Source of the DNA: Brettanomyces bruxellensis
Taxonomy: Eukaryota > Ascomycota > Pichiomycetes > Pichiales > Pichiaceae
Reading direction: 5' to 3'
Length of the DNA stretch: 64,000 bases
Assembly: GCF_011074885.1 (NCBI RefSeq)
Contig: NC_054689.1
Location: 992,001 to 1,056,000, forward strand
Below are positions 1 through 10,204 of the stretch, one piece after another. Position numbers and translations under genes: made by a program. Position 1 is the stretch's first letter. Each line of letters begins with the position of its first letter. The notes under the pieces were generated by a model. The model did not search any database. It worked only from the letters and a program-made list of their open reading frames with translations, and was not told the DNA's origin.

Positions 1-1951
1 TGGTCTTATATTCTGGATATAATCTTTCTGCTATTGAAGCCAACGACTTGGCAACGTTAAATCTAATGTTTGGCACATGGTCTGACTTTAATTCATCGAT
101 AAAAGGATATATATCCTCGGAAATGACCTTTGGAGAGAGAACAGGTATCAATTTATCCAGCGCTAGCAAGCACGTGATTCTGCATATAAAGTTATCAAAG
201 TCCTTCGACTGCTTCTTCTCGAGGATTCTCTTGATAAGCTCTTTCTTACACCAATCCTCACCAAAGAACTTCGTTAACTTCTGCAAGTTCATAATAGCGG
301 CTTCCCTGATAGAGTAGACTGGATCCCATAGCCAGTCCATACACAACTGTCCCAATGCCTCATTGAAGAAGGCCACACCGAGCTGTTCTGCCAATAAAGG
401 AATTTGCTGGATGATTGCCAACCTGACTCTCCACAACTTATCGTTGGAGAGAGAGGTGATAGCAGGCAGCAACGATTCGGACAAAAGTTGGATTCCAATG
501 ACATCGTTGACAACCTGGAGCTTTGATATAATGTTCAAACGAACTTCACTGAATTCGTCCTTTAGCATGTCCACGAATATAGGAAGAAGATATTTGATGG
601 TGGCATCTTTTCCAAATATGGGAGCCAATCCTGTGATTTCTCCGGCTAATGCACTTCTCACAGATTCTGCCTCATCCATGCTCAACTGTGATATAACTGG
701 AACGATGTCATCAACCATGATGGAACGATCAGCCTTGTTGACCAACTTGCAAAAGGACGAGAGCTCCTTGGAAATCGCTTTCCTAACCTCAGCCTCGTTA
801 TCCTTCATCAGAGAGAGAAGATTAGGCACCAACTTCAACGTGTAACTGTCATCATCAAAGTTCTCGGCCAATTTGTCAAAACGGTCTGCAACCATGTACC
901 GGACTCTCCAGCTTGGGTCATTTATTAGAGCCAACAAGCTGTCAAACAACTCTGGGTGATGCGTTCTGTCTCCGAGTAATTGCAAGAAGGAAAGAATGGA
1001 GATCAAGACATCAACAGCAAGGAATTTAACGGAATCCTGATTGTCGTTAACGATATTCTCATACATCGACGTGATGATGTCCCAGTGAAACTCATTCACA
1101 GTGTCTGGAGTGTGGAAGTTGGCAGCAAGAAGATCTATAAGCTTTGGAAGCTCTGTTGCAGACGCTTTTCTCACCATAGGCGAGTCATCCTGGATCAAAT
1201 CAAAGTAGAGCTTGAGGAGTTCTGTCCTTATATCAGAAGGAACTCTGATCAAAACACTCTCAAACAATCCAGCAGCTGCAATGTGCAGAGAAAACCACCG
1301 CTCTTTGGCCAGCCTTTGAATAAGAGGTAGAAACGTTTGCTGGATTTGTTCATCTGAGAGCGATTTCGATATAAGATTCAAAGATGCCACAGCCTTCTCA
1401 CGAACAATCGGCTCTTCGCATGCCGAGATCTTTTCCAACACGGGAACCAGTTGTGGCGCATACTCGGGACCACCAACCAAAGAAACAAACTTACCAAGTT
1501 CCTCGGCTGCAATTGCTATAACTTCATCTTCGTCTTCTGGAATCACATCCTCCAAAAATGGGATGAGCTCCTTTCTCGTCCGCTCTGGACCCAATGCAAT
1601 TGCAATCGTGTCCAAACGTTTCATAGCCTGAACTCTGGCTGCAACATCGTCGTGTCGAAGTTCATCCATTAAAAGTGCAATTGGGTACAATTCTTCAACC
1701 TGACCCTTTGTTTGCCCTTCAGTGCCATTTGCATCCGCTTCTCCCGTATGCTCACCACCCTCAGGCACGCTGCCTGCAGCAACTGCTGTGTTTGCTGCTG
1801 GTACACTTCCAGAAGACGAATTGTAGTCTGTAATGGATGTGGAGGAACCCACATTTCTGCCATTTGCAGATATATTCACTGTGCTGGTATCAGAAGCAGA
1901 AGCAGTGGAACCAGCATCAGCCGTGCGATCGTTTGTTTGCTGTGTATCCAT
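1..1951 (-). CDS. TPD3: PP2A scaffold (A) subunit, partial at C-terminus
   Basis: This is the HEAT-repeat A subunit of protein phosphatase 2A, which bridges the catalytic C subunit and the regulatory B subunits. The reading frame is open from the ATG at 1951 to the window edge (650 codons). Its repeats match PR65/Tpd3 in order: YPIALLMDELRHDDV near residue 60, LVGGPEYAPQLVPVLEKI, WRVRYMVADRFDKLAENF, EVRLNIISKLQVVNDVIGI, WRVRLAIIQQIPLLAEQLG, and finally NIRFNVAKSLASIAERLYP at the edge. By comparison with the human protein only about 35 residues are missing. The first ~55 residues are a low-complexity Ser/Thr/Ala/Gly extension that the core family lacks. No intron is seen. Family identity is firm; the symbol is given by homology. 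Confidence 0.95.
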   Translation of the reverse strand, partial: MDTQQTNDRTADAGSTASASDTSTVNISANGRNVGSSTSITDYNSSSGSVPAANTAVAAGSVPEGGEHTGEADANGTEGQTKGQVEELYPIALLMDELRHDDVAARVQAMKRLDTIAIALGPERTRKELIPFLEDVIPEDEDEVIAIAAEELGKFVSLVGGPEYAPQLVPVLEKISACEEPIVREKAVASLNLISKSLSDEQIQQTFLPLIQRLAKERWFSLHIAAAGLFESVLIRVPSDIRTELLKLYFDLIQDDSPMVRKASATELPKLIDLLAANFHTPDTVNEFHWDIITSMYENIVNDNQDSVKFLAVDVLISILSFLQLLGDRTHHPELFDSLLALINDPSWRVRYMVADRFDKLAENFDDDSYTLKLVPNLLSLMKDNEAEVRKAISKELSSFCKLVNKADRSIMVDDIVPVISQLSMDEAESVRSALAGEITGLAPIFGKDATIKYLLPIFVDMLKDEFSEVRLNIISKLQVVNDVIGIQLLSESLLPAITSLSNDKLWRVRLAIIQQIPLLAEQLGVAFFNEALGQLCMDWLWDPVYSIREAAIMNLQKLTKFFGEDWCKKELIKRILEKKQSKDFDNFICRITCLLALDKLIPVLSPKVISEDIYPFIDELKSDHVPNIRFNVAKSLASIAERLYPEYKT

Positions 1952-3007
1952 TTTTATTCGAGATTTGCTAATATGAAATGTGTTTCAGATCAAAAAGAAA
2001 ATAAAGATGTAAGAGACGAGTAATGTTGAAGAAAAAAAATGGAAAGACGTGTCGCTTTAGTCTATGCGAAACTAGTATTGTTAGAGATGATTTTCTGCTG
2101 TTTGTGAATAAGACTTGGAAGCTGGTATTCTCTCTTGTAAGGCGTCCTTAGATGAAACAAGTGTTAATTATGCTGTGTCAAATGGAATTGAATTTTCATG
2201 CAAAATAGCCAAGGGAAAGGGGAAAATTTGTACGGGAAGAATATTGTAATTCAACAAAGATTCCAGACCAACGCGTGCTTTTCCTATGATAAGATCAATT
2301 ACCAACGACTATGACTGTTCGAACTTAAAAAATATATGCGGATCTTCCTAACTTAACAAGTCACAACAGCTCAAACTAAAAAAAGCTTCTTTCCCGCTTG
2401 CCTGACAAATTTAGCTCTGGCATTGAGACGAAGAAAAAAAAGTGAGTGATATCCAAATTTGCGCGAATACTGAAACATTTGGAATAATGCATGGAGGAGG
2501 GAAACTGGGTAGGGAGTCAAGAGAAAATGCATTACTACTATAGGGCTGGATGACGAAAAAAAAAAGCAGGGGAGCGTAGGGATAAGCCGGCAGAGAAAAA
2601 TTCAAGCTAATATAATAAATGTACACTGTCAAGACACAGGTAACAGCAAAATAAAGAGAGCCATAGTGGATTAATAAAGATGAGATTAAGAAAGAGTTAA
2701 GATGAAATAAAGTCAAAATGAAATCAAGATAAAGTCTAGATAAATATATTATGCGCTACTTTCTCCTATATATAGCCTGAAGCATTACGTAAAGCAGCGA
2801 AATACAGTACTGCCCTCAAATCTTCAGCCTCCACTACCAAGAATGCTGGTTTGTGAAGCAACACAATCAAATTTTACAAATAGTAAATTTAGAAATATAC
2901 AGTAGTTCGGTAAGATGCAATTGCTGCATTAAGCAAAATGCATGCATAATACATATTTACATATCGATGCAAATTCGTGTTTAAGCGTAGTAAAGAATGA
3001 CTCCTTT
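1952..3007. promoter_or_regulatory. TPD3 upstream region
   Basis: About 1.05 kb without a supportable gene. It is the promoter side of TPD3 and the 3' side of the next minus-strand gene. It contains an MluI-box core ACGCGT at 2271-2276, about 320 bp upstream of the TPD3 ATG, and several purine-rich runs. A 101-codon minus-strand frame at 2411-2716 is T-rich, hydrophobic and without recognisable motifs, and is not called. Confidence 0.5.
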
Positions 3008-4324
3008 TCAAACATATGTAACTTTAAAAGCCATACCTAGTGTATTTCTGAGGTGCGTAATCAGCCACAAAATCATTCGGCGAATACGCTGCCTGCTTTT
3101 TGCCCTAGTAATTGAAAGTAAAAGAGTTAAAATAAAGATTACGAAACCGGACAATCTTAAAGTAGTCGACATCGGCTGACATTGAAGCATTCTCCATCCT
3201 CTAATAACGCAGTCTTTAAATGATTTATATGCCGGAAACTGCTGTAAGAAATGCTTCCTTGAAACATTCTGCGGGACACTGCTATTCAATTCGGTTATGT
3301 GCTGCTCATTTTCAGGTTCTTGCTTAGTTGAATTGCTCGCAAGGCCAGTTTTATTTGCATCTTGTGAAGATTGAATAGATTTATGTTTTTTCCGAGAAGC
3401 TTTCTTCACACTATTTGAGTTTTTTCTTGCATCTTCCTTGGATTTTGCAACAGCAGTTTCAAAAAGAGACATATATTCCTTGAGTTTATCCTCATTCGTA
3501 ACAAATATCCGACATATTAAATCACGGGACTCGTGCACATTTTCCGCTTTGACCATGACCTGCATGAGATAGAACTTGAGCACATTTTCCTTGCGATGAT
3601 CCTTAAGGGCCCTAAAAATATCATAATCAGTGCCATGAAGAATATTAACTGCAATCAAGTACCCCTCCATCTGACTGCGAAGTTGCTGTAAGGGGAAACC
3701 GTTGGAAAATTCAATAACACAGCACATTAGGAATAATTCAGCATCCACATCAGCAATGACGCCATTATAAATCTGCGTGATCTGCTTCAACAGTATTCCA
3801 CGCATAAACTTTTCATGTATGGCCTCTGCTTCAATCTGGCCGGCTTCTTCATGAATGTAATTGTTGAAATCTGTCTTTGTTTGCGTACCTTCAGGATCTA
3901 AGCTTTTCAACAAAAGATCTACCAATGTCAAGTATAGCTTGAAACACTTAATGGTGAGCAACTTGTCCAAAGATTCTCCATTACTGCCACTTCTATTCTT
4001 AATGCTGGATGCCATAATTTGGTGAATTAATGGATGGACGATCTTCCATGCACTTACAAAACTTCGATTAAGATAATATCTTATGGCTATCTCATACTGT
4101 GTCTTAATTTTCTGTTGAAACTCGTAATCTATTGAAAAGATATCATTCTGACCATCTGCCCTTAGAATTGGCCTATTGGAGTTTTCTTCGATGCGGTTAT
4201 CTGCTGTAAGTATTGACGGATGATTTGCATAGGTTAATCCCGACATGTTGAAAAGAGTAATCAAGTTGCGCAAAAGACCCAAGTACACAATAATTCTCCA
4301 CACAAATGATACAATGGAGTCCAT
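3008..4324 (-). CDS. Tail-anchored protein, probably Pex15/Pex26-like peroxin
   Basis: The protein is 438 aa from the ATG at 4324; a longer frame reaches 4360 but starts with GTG. It has an alpha-helical, TPR-like N-terminal body (for example IKTQYEIAIRYYLNRSFVSA), then a Lys/Ser-rich linker around residues 300-360. A single strong hydrophobic segment follows (~387-408, RLSGFVIFILTLLLSITRA), with a ~30-residue basic tail after it. This layout matches Pex15/Pex26, the tail-anchored receptors that hold the Pex1-Pex6 ATPase at the peroxisome; Pex15 likewise carries a tail of about 30 residues after its membrane span. Sequence identity is low and I recognise layout more than motifs, so the call is tentative. 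Residues 1-26 are also hydrophobic. The next ATG at 4246 would remove that stretch, so the true start is uncertain. Confidence 0.5.
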   Translation of the reverse strand: MDSIVSFVWRIIVYLGLLRNLITLFNMSGLTYANHPSILTADNRIEENSNRPILRADGQNDIFSIDYEFQQKIKTQYEIAIRYYLNRSFVSAWKIVHPLIHQIMASSIKNRSGSNGESLDKLLTIKCFKLYLTLVDLLLKSLDPEGTQTKTDFNNYIHEEAGQIEAEAIHEKFMRGILLKQITQIYNGVIADVDAELFLMCCVIEFSNGFPLQQLRSQMEGYLIAVNILHGTDYDIFRALKDHRKENVLKFYLMQVMVKAENVHESRDLICRIFVTNEDKLKEYMSLFETAVAKSKEDARKNSNSVKKASRKKHKSIQSSQDANKTGLASNSTKQEPENEQHITELNSSVPQNVSRKHFLQQFPAYKSFKDCVIRGWRMLQCQPMSTTLRLSGFVIFILTLLLSITRAKSRQRIRRMILWLITHLRNTLGMAFKVTYV

Positions 4325-4763
4325 AAGAATCAATCTGTCCTTTTTCTGATCAGTGGACACTAAAAAAGTGTGCCTATGGCAATAAAATGTGAATTATGAA
4401 GTAGATATAGAGATGGAAAAAAGGCAGCAGAAAACCCGAGACTATGACCGAATAATGAAATAAAAACATGAAAAGGGAGGGCCAATCCGTGCAATGGGAC
4501 GTCTATCGACGCGTCTTTAATTTGGAAGGCGACAAAATCGAATGGTGCTTGTGGAGGCCGCGGCCAGATTCAGGCAAGGCAAACAACAAAAAAATCAAAC
4601 TACAAAAAAAAAATTAAAAATCAAACTCGCGAGTAGGCTAAAGCACAGTAATTGATAAATGTAGGGACAGATACTACAAAACATAGCATAAGTTCTGGGA
4701 TCATTATCATACAAAAAGAGGTATTAGTTCTCATCGGTAATCAGCAAGTATTTAGCACAGATA
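4325..4763. promoter_or_regulatory. Divergent promoter, Pex26-like gene / PRE9
   Basis: A 439-bp divergent intergenic region. It holds the palindrome GACGCGTC (4508-4515, MluI-box core) and a perfect 10-bp palindrome GGCCGCGGCC (4556-4565), which contains CCGCGG of the kind bound by zinc-cluster proteins. The stretch CAAGGCAAAC at 4575-4584 loosely resembles the proteasome-gene motif GAAGGCAAAA known from Candida. That resemblance (two mismatches) is weak. Confidence 0.45.
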
Positions 4764-5589
4764 ATGTCGAGAAGGTACGATAGTAGAACCACTATTTTTT
4801 CACCAGAGGGTCGTCTATATCAGGTAAGTGGATTTTTGAATAAAGTGGAAATGCCAGCAGTTCTATATACTAACAAACAGTTCAATGCAGGTGGAATATG
4901 CTTTGGAGGCAATCAATCATGCAGGTACGGCAATAGGTGTTCTTGCGGAAGATGGAATTGTTCTTGCTGCCGAGAGAAAAGTGACAAGCAAGCTTCTTGA
5001 ACAGGATACTAGTGCAGAGAAAATGTATGTGCTAAATGACAATATATTATGTGCAGTGGCAGGTATGACAGCAGATGCGGGAATTTTGATAAATTACATG
5101 AGAGAGGAGGCTCAGAGATATCTTAGTGTGTACAATCAGGACATTCCTATTGAGACTTTAGTGAGAAGAGTTTGCAACGTCAAACAGGGATACACACAAC
5201 ATGGTGGATTACGTCCATTTGGTGTCTCGTTTATATTTGCTGGCTATGATGACAGGTATGGCTTTCAGATTTACACAAGTAACCCATCTGGAAACTATTC
5301 AGGATGGAAAGCAACCAGTATTGGTGCCAATAACACAAGTGCTGAGACTTTATTGAAGCAGGACTACAAAGATGGAATCAATCTTGATGATGCAAAGAAG
5401 CTTACCTTGAAAGTTCTTAGTAAGACCACTGACAGCTCAAAGCTCACAAGTGAGAAGGTCGAATTTGCCACTGTTCAGCTTACAAAAGAGCAACCTTCAT
5501 TGAAGATATGGAAGCCAGCTGAAATAGAGAAGTTACTTGAAGAATCTGGTGTCCAGGATGAGAATGATGATAAGGAGGACAAGAATTAA
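4764..5589 (+). CDS. PRE9: 20S proteasome subunit alpha-3 (spliced)
   Basis: Join 4764-4823 and 4891-5589; 252 aa, against 258 aa for S. cerevisiae Pre9. The alpha-type N-terminal signature YDSRTTIFSPEGRLYQ is in exon 1 and continues without a break as VEYALEAINHAGTAIG in exon 2. This fixes the splice: neither exon alone gives a proteasome N-terminus. Other family marks are LAAERKVTSKLL, MREEAQRY and the loop RPFGVSFIFAGYD. The subunit sits in the outer alpha ring, which gates substrate entry and docks the 19S cap. In S. cerevisiae it is the only non-essential 20S subunit. The C-terminus is acidic (ENDDKEDKN), as is common for alpha subunits. Confidence 0.96.
4824..4890 (+). other. Spliceosomal intron in PRE9
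   Basis: A 67-bp phase-0 intron with donor GTAAGT (4824), a perfect TACTAAC branch point (4868-4874) and acceptor ATGCAG ending at 4890. A nearer AG at 4880 lies only six bases after the branch point and would not give the conserved YQ-VEYA junction. Confidence 0.95.
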
Positions 5590-5981
5590 AAATAAGTTGA
5601 AAAAAGCGAATGAGAAACATACCAATCTACAGATATATGCGTATAGATAATATAGCTTAGGTATAAATTGATGTATGCAAGTAGTAAAGGCTGAAGTGAA
5701 GGATTTATGCTCGAGAAGGGGGACCGGATGGTTTGAATTGTGGTACTGATGTAGTGATGGAAAAAAAGAAAAAAAAAAAAATATGGAGAGGCAAGAAGAA
5801 TAATATCGAAAACCAACAAACATGCAAGCGAGAAAATACAACGTTGCGTGTTGACTTAATTGCTAAACGCCATATTTTTGTTATTTGTTATTTTACACAA
5901 GCTGGTACAATAAGGATCATCAGTAGTGTCTGCACTTGATATACGCTTGAGTTGGGCCTTTTTTTACATTTACTACCTAAA
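5590..5981. promoter_or_regulatory. PRE9 3' region and PHB1 promoter
   Basis: A 392-bp tandem intergenic region with an A-rich run near 5760-5781. The frame of the next gene extends back to a TTG at 5952, which lies in the leader. No other element is recognised. Confidence 0.4.
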
Positions 5982-6818
5982 ATGTCCAAGGTTGCTGATA
6001 TAATTGCTAAATTGGCAATTCCAATTGGTGTGGGTGCTGTTATTGCCCAGTCTTCTTTATATGATGTTAAAGGTGGTCAGCGTGCAGTCATCTTTGACAG
6101 ATTCCAAGGTGTGAAGCAAAAAGTTGTGGGCGAGGGTCTTAACTTTGTCATTCCTTGGCTACAGAGACCAATCATATATGATGTCAGAACAAGACCAAGA
6201 GCCATAAATACAGTTACTGGATCGAAAGATTTGCAAACAGTCTCTCTTACATTGAGAGTTTTACACAGACCAGATGTCCGTGGACTCCCTTGGATTTACA
6301 GAAACTTGGGTCTGGACTATGACGAAAGGGTTTTGCCTTCTATTGGAAATGAGGTGTTGAAAACTGTGGTTGCACAGTTTGATGCTGCCGAACTGATCAC
6401 AATGAGAGAGTTGGTTTCCAAGAGAATTTGGAAGGAGTTGGAGAAGAGAGCAGAAGAGTTTCACATCAAGCTTGAGGATGTGTCTATTACACACATGTCT
6501 TTTGGAAGAGACTTCACTAAAGCTGTTGAGAGAAAGGTGATTGCCCAGCAGGATGCTGAAAGAGCAAAGTTCCTCGTTGATAAAGCTGAGCAAGAGAGAA
6601 AGGCTAATGTTATAAGGGCAGAGGGTGAAGCAGAGGCTGCAGAGCATATTTCGAAGGCACTTAATGAGAATGGTGATGGCTTGTTGTTGATCAGAAGAAT
6701 TGAAACATCAAAGCACATTGCTGACACACTCAGCCGTTCGCCTAATGTTATTTATTTGCCGGATGGTTCCAGAAAGGGTGGAAATCAGGCATTGATGCTC
6801 AACATAGGAAGAAATTGA
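5982..6818 (+). CDS. PHB1: Prohibitin-1, inner mitochondrial membrane
   Basis: The protein is 278 aa (S. cerevisiae Phb1 has 287). The first ATG is at 5982; upstream codons in frame begin with TTG. An N-terminal membrane segment (about residues 7-24, [16 protein letters not shown]) is followed by the SPFH/prohibitin domain. Its near-invariant blocks are [50 protein letters not shown] and [11 protein letters not shown]. The C-terminal coiled coil holds [20 protein letters not shown] and [12 protein letters not shown]. Phb1 alternates with Phb2 in a large ring in the inner membrane that stabilises newly made respiratory subunits and modulates the m-AAA protease. [12 protein letters not shown] and the C-terminal LMLNIGRN favour Phb1 over Phb2. 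Confidence 0.97.
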   Translation: MSKVADIIAKLAIPIGVGAVIAQSSLYDVKGGQRAVIFDRFQGVKQKVVGEGLNFVIPWLQRPIIYDVRTRPRAINTVTGSKDLQTVSLTLRVLHRPDVRGLPWIYRNLGLDYDERVLPSIGNEVLKTVVAQFDAAELITMRELVSKRIWKELEKRAEEFHIKLEDVSITHMSFGRDFTKAVERKVIAQQDAERAKFLVDKAEQERKANVIRAEGEAEAAEHISKALNENGDGLLLIRRIETSKHIADTLSRSPNVIYLPDGSRKGGNQALMLNIGRN

Positions 6819-7415
6819 GGTGCTATGATGTAGCCCGATGGTCTCTTGAGACCAAGTTATCACTTTTCATGTAGATAGGAAATAGTTGCATGCAATTACG
6901 TGTGTATGCAGAATTCATCAATATCAAGATAAATGTTACTTCATTCTTAAGATTATGCTGATATATATGGACGTATTACTGCTGGTGTCCAGTGTAGAAA
7001 TATCTGAATTTGTCACGGGAAGGAATTCATTTCATGAAAGTAATGCATATGTGATGATATTATGCCAGCCAAATGTCCAGGGACAAATGTAGGTGTCGAT
7101 TGAAGTCGATTGACGTCTGAGGTGAGGCAGATAAAATGTGTGGGTTCAATTATTTTTTTAGTGCTTTCTATTAGAAATCCCTAGTCCCACTTTTTAATAG
7201 ATTTCGAATGCCGAGCAAAAAGCCAATTCGTCATTTATTCGTAGCCATCAGTACCAGAACATGTCAAATAGAAATTGAGGGCAATAATGCAAACCCTTGT
7301 TTGCAGCTTTGCAGTATGAGCATGAGGACTTCAAAAGAAGAATGTATATTTATAGATCTGCATAAATCATAGGCGTAAATCATTGCGAGGCGTTAGCCAA
7401 AACGTTTTCTTCATC

Positions 7416-7446
<31 letters not shown>

Positions 7447-7802
7447 GACGTCTTCTCATGCAGTATCTGAGCATGTGAACTTGTATTGCAATTCGATTGT
7501 TATGTCAGCTCCCTCCCTCAAAAATTCGAGGGGAGGACCTATATTTAATTTCTTTGATCTGCTTTTCAAATACCTCTATCTGCCTTGTATTATTCCTTCT
7601 TACAAATTGCAGAAAGATATCTTTCAAGCCTGAAACAATTTATTCAATTGCAATACGGCTTTGCACGTTCTTGAAGTGTATTGCTAATTAACCGAACGTT
7701 GAATCTCATTGGCACAGGTTGGCCAAGTGTTCTCTTCCTTAATATCGACTTCCACTAGAGTTTCACTGCTTAACTGCATTTCTGTTTACTTCATAGTCTG
7801 TA
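6819..7802. promoter_or_regulatory. PHB1 3' region and zinc-cluster gene promoter
   Basis: A 984-bp region without a supportable gene. It contains the inverted repeat TGGTCTC-TT-GAGACCA (6839-6854) just after PHB1, a tandem GTCGATTGA duplication near 7095-7115, and an uninterrupted run of 26 T (7421-7446). A CCCTC/GAGGG inverted repeat with a stress-element-like AGGGG lies near 7511-7535. Confidence 0.5.
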
Positions 7803-9989
7803 ATGGAAAGTTTACAGAGGTTGGTTGATCCAGCTAGAGAACAGCAAAGTGAAAAAAACATGACTGTGCCTACTATAAAGACGGAATTCCATAACATAGA
7901 GCCAAAGACAGGCAAAGTGATCACACAAGCACATTTCAGCGGTCTGGTCAATACTAAAATTGCGTGCTTGTCCTGCCGGGACAAGAAATTGAAGTGCGAC
8001 AAGAAGCTGCCTTCGTGCAGTCGGTGCCTATCAAAAAATATACCATGTGTGTATCTTTCACATAGGAAAACAGGACCTAAACCCACAACCATACGTTCAA
8101 AACGTACCTTTAAGACAAGATCTTCCAGTTTATCAAAAGGACATACCACATCTGATAGCACATCGCCAATAACCACAATCTCATCAAACGGATCAACTGC
8201 AAGTCTGAAATCTCCAACGAGAAAGAGAAAAATGATGGATGACACAGACATCTTGCAAACTGAGCCAACACAGAAGTTGCCCTTGCTGATGCAACCTCCA
8301 GCTAAACCTGCTATGCCGGGACTTCGACAGCTAAATTTGGAGCAGGGAAACAACACTGCTTTACCTGTTGTGTCACATAATGGAAACACACCTGCAAGCA
8401 ATTCCCGCAGAGAGCAATACCAAGGAACGGACGATCTCCGGAGGTTTCTTTCGGCATCTAAATCGGAATCTCGTGAAGACATCTTGGGTCTCAAGGATGT
8501 GGGTCTTACTATAGTGGATATCGACAAATTTCATAAGTTTTACTTTAGGTCCAACATTCGGATCTTCAAGTATTCCTCGCAGAGATACTACGCAAAGTTC
8601 CTCCAGGATCCAGCTTCCATTTTGCATTACTCGTACATGATATGGACCATTTCCGCGTTTAATCTACCTGAGTACGAGTCAAAGGTCGAGAATATATATC
8701 GAAAGGGTGTGCGGATTCTTGATCTCTATTGGAATTCCAGTGCAGATACCTGCCGAATAGATAGCTTAACGTATCTTCATGCTCTTTGCATCAAGGCTCA
8801 ATACGAATTTCTGTCTGGAAAGGAGGTTAGTTCGGCACTCACCATCTGCTCCGCTGTTCGTATGGCTCAGATGATGGGCTATGATCAAATTGACATTTCA
8901 CCAAACACTTTGACCACGCCAACTGTCTTTTTCAAAACTTTCCCTGGTGGATTTGCGAGTGATCCATGCGCAAGGATGTTTGCTTCTGAGTTCAAGGTTG
9001 ACGATAATTTAGATCCCGAGATACCCCTTATTGAGGAGAAAAGGAGAGTATTCTGGGAAGTCTACGCGATTGACAAGTGGTATTCTCTTGTTACTGGTTT
9101 GCCGTGTGCATTTTCCATCGATAGTAGGTCTCTTATTTGCACAAAACTCCCATCACCAACAACATTTCTTCCTCTCAATAGTGATCCCGATTCGGTGGGT
9201 CATCTTCCTGCAAACGAGCAGACTAGTTTCTATCTTCACGAAGCAATGCGCAAGTTGGATAAAAACCAGGTTCTAATAGATTTGAACTCGTCCTCTTCGA
9301 AAATCCTCTTGCTTACCATTTCAGAGAACATTATCAAATGGTGTAAGATGTTCCTTACCATTGTGGAACTCGGCACGCTTAGGACAGATGAAAGCCTTCA
9401 GGCAATCAGATTGAAGATTGACGAATTAGTTAAGAACTTTGAGAACTTGCAGAGTAATCTTCTTTTCTTTGACTTGACAACTGAGCCATTGATGAATATT
9501 GTGATTAATAACACGACCACTTTATTATATCAGAGCGTGTTGTTGAAATTGAGCAGTTTATTTGATCTTCAATTTACAGAGGACAGCACCGGCTCTAACA
9601 TTACTGAAACAGAAAAAGCAATATTCACCGACATATTGAGCGAAGTCTCCGAGTTGAGTACAAAGTTGGTCCAGAGTTTCATTAAAAAGCAGAGAATAGA
9701 ACATCATTTGAAAAAGGCTCCCGTTTTTATCATATTTTCTAACAGTTTAAAGTCGTTATTGCAGTGTGCAGCATATGTTACAAGATTCCGTAGTATACTT
9801 TCACTGGACCCTCAGAAGGAACAATTACTATGGAATCTGATTAATACCACCAGGGATACAATTAGCAAATTAAATCAAAAGCAAAACACTGTCGCAAAGG
9901 TTCGCATTATTCTTGAAAAAGGCACAGACTTCGTTCGTAGATCACCGGGATCTTTTTCTTTCTTTGACTCTTTTCTTGATGGGTGGTGA
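7803..9989 (+). CDS. Zn2Cys6 zinc-cluster transcription factor
   Basis: The protein is 728 aa. A canonical fungal binuclear zinc cluster lies at residues 55-82 (CLSCRDKKLKC then CSRCLSKNIPC; spacing C-x2-C-x6-C-x6-C-x2-C-x6-C). A basic linker follows, then a Ser/Thr/Pro-rich stretch (~95-210). The middle-homology (fungal_trans) region starts near 240 and includes LTICSAVRMAQMMGYDQID and EEKRRVFWEVYAIDKWYS, the family's typical RRxFW element. Such proteins bind CGG triplets as dimers and activate metabolic or drug-response genes in the nucleus. I cannot assign an ortholog or target. Candidate CGG-type sites elsewhere in the window are noted separately without claiming a link. Confidence 0.9.
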   Translation: MESLQRLVDPAREQQSEKNMTVPTIKTEFHNIEPKTGKVITQAHFSGLVNTKIACLSCRDKKLKCDKKLPSCSRCLSKNIPCVYLSHRKTGPKPTTIRSKRTFKTRSSSLSKGHTTSDSTSPITTISSNGSTASLKSPTRKRKMMDDTDILQTEPTQKLPLLMQPPAKPAMPGLRQLNLEQGNNTALPVVSHNGNTPASNSRREQYQGTDDLRRFLSASKSESREDILGLKDVGLTIVDIDKFHKFYFRSNIRIFKYSSQRYYAKFLQDPASILHYSYMIWTISAFNLPEYESKVENIYRKGVRILDLYWNSSADTCRIDSLTYLHALCIKAQYEFLSGKEVSSALTICSAVRMAQMMGYDQIDISPNTLTTPTVFFKTFPGGFASDPCARMFASEFKVDDNLDPEIPLIEEKRRVFWEVYAIDKWYSLVTGLPCAFSIDSRSLICTKLPSPTTFLPLNSDPDSVGHLPANEQTSFYLHEAMRKLDKNQVLIDLNSSSSKILLLTISENIIKWCKMFLTIVELGTLRTDESLQAIRLKIDELVKNFENLQSNLLFFDLTTEPLMNIVINNTTTLLYQSVLLKLSSLFDLQFTEDSTGSNITETEKAIFTDILSEVSELSTKLVQSFIKKQRIEHHLKKAPVFIIFSNSLKSLLQCAAYVTRFRSILSLDPQKEQLLWNLINTTRDTISKLNQKQNTVAKVRIILEKGTDFVRRSPGSFSFFDSFLDGW

Positions 9990-10204
9990 TCTTTTTTTTT
10001 CTTCCTACAGGATGATGTTCAAGAAAAATGATGATTTTTTTTATTATCATTAAGCTCTATTATTCTTATTTTTCTCTATCGTTTCTTATCGTTGGTCATA
10101 CCGTCCATATTTTCTCTGGCTAGTCAGTTTATATATTATAATGTATTATTCCACCAAAGTGCTTACTCCATGGAAACTGCGGGCTATCCTGCAAAGACTT
10201 TTTT
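9990..10204. other. Convergent 3' intergenic region
   Basis: 215 bp between the 3' ends of the zinc-cluster gene and RAV1. It is T-rich (runs of T at 9991-9998 and near 10034), suitable for 3'-end formation of both transcripts. Nothing else is seen. Confidence 0.4.

Noticed and set aside
2411..2716. 101-codon minus-strand hydrophobic ORF
   Set aside because: It lies in a purine-rich intergenic stretch whose complement gives Phe/Ser/Leu. No motif or conserved feature is seen.
5952..5981. TTG/GTG-initiated N-terminal extensions of PHB1, DPM3, FCY2, NCB2, ceramidase B, ETR1, the Bem4-like, Pex26-like and orphan mitochondrial genes
   Set aside because: Yeast nuclear genes start almost always at ATG, and the trimmed proteins match family N-termini.
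7763..8527. 254-codon minus-strand ORF over the zinc-cluster gene
   Set aside because: It is antisense to the zinc cluster and linker. Its composition is Val/Leu/Cys-rich noise with no family match.
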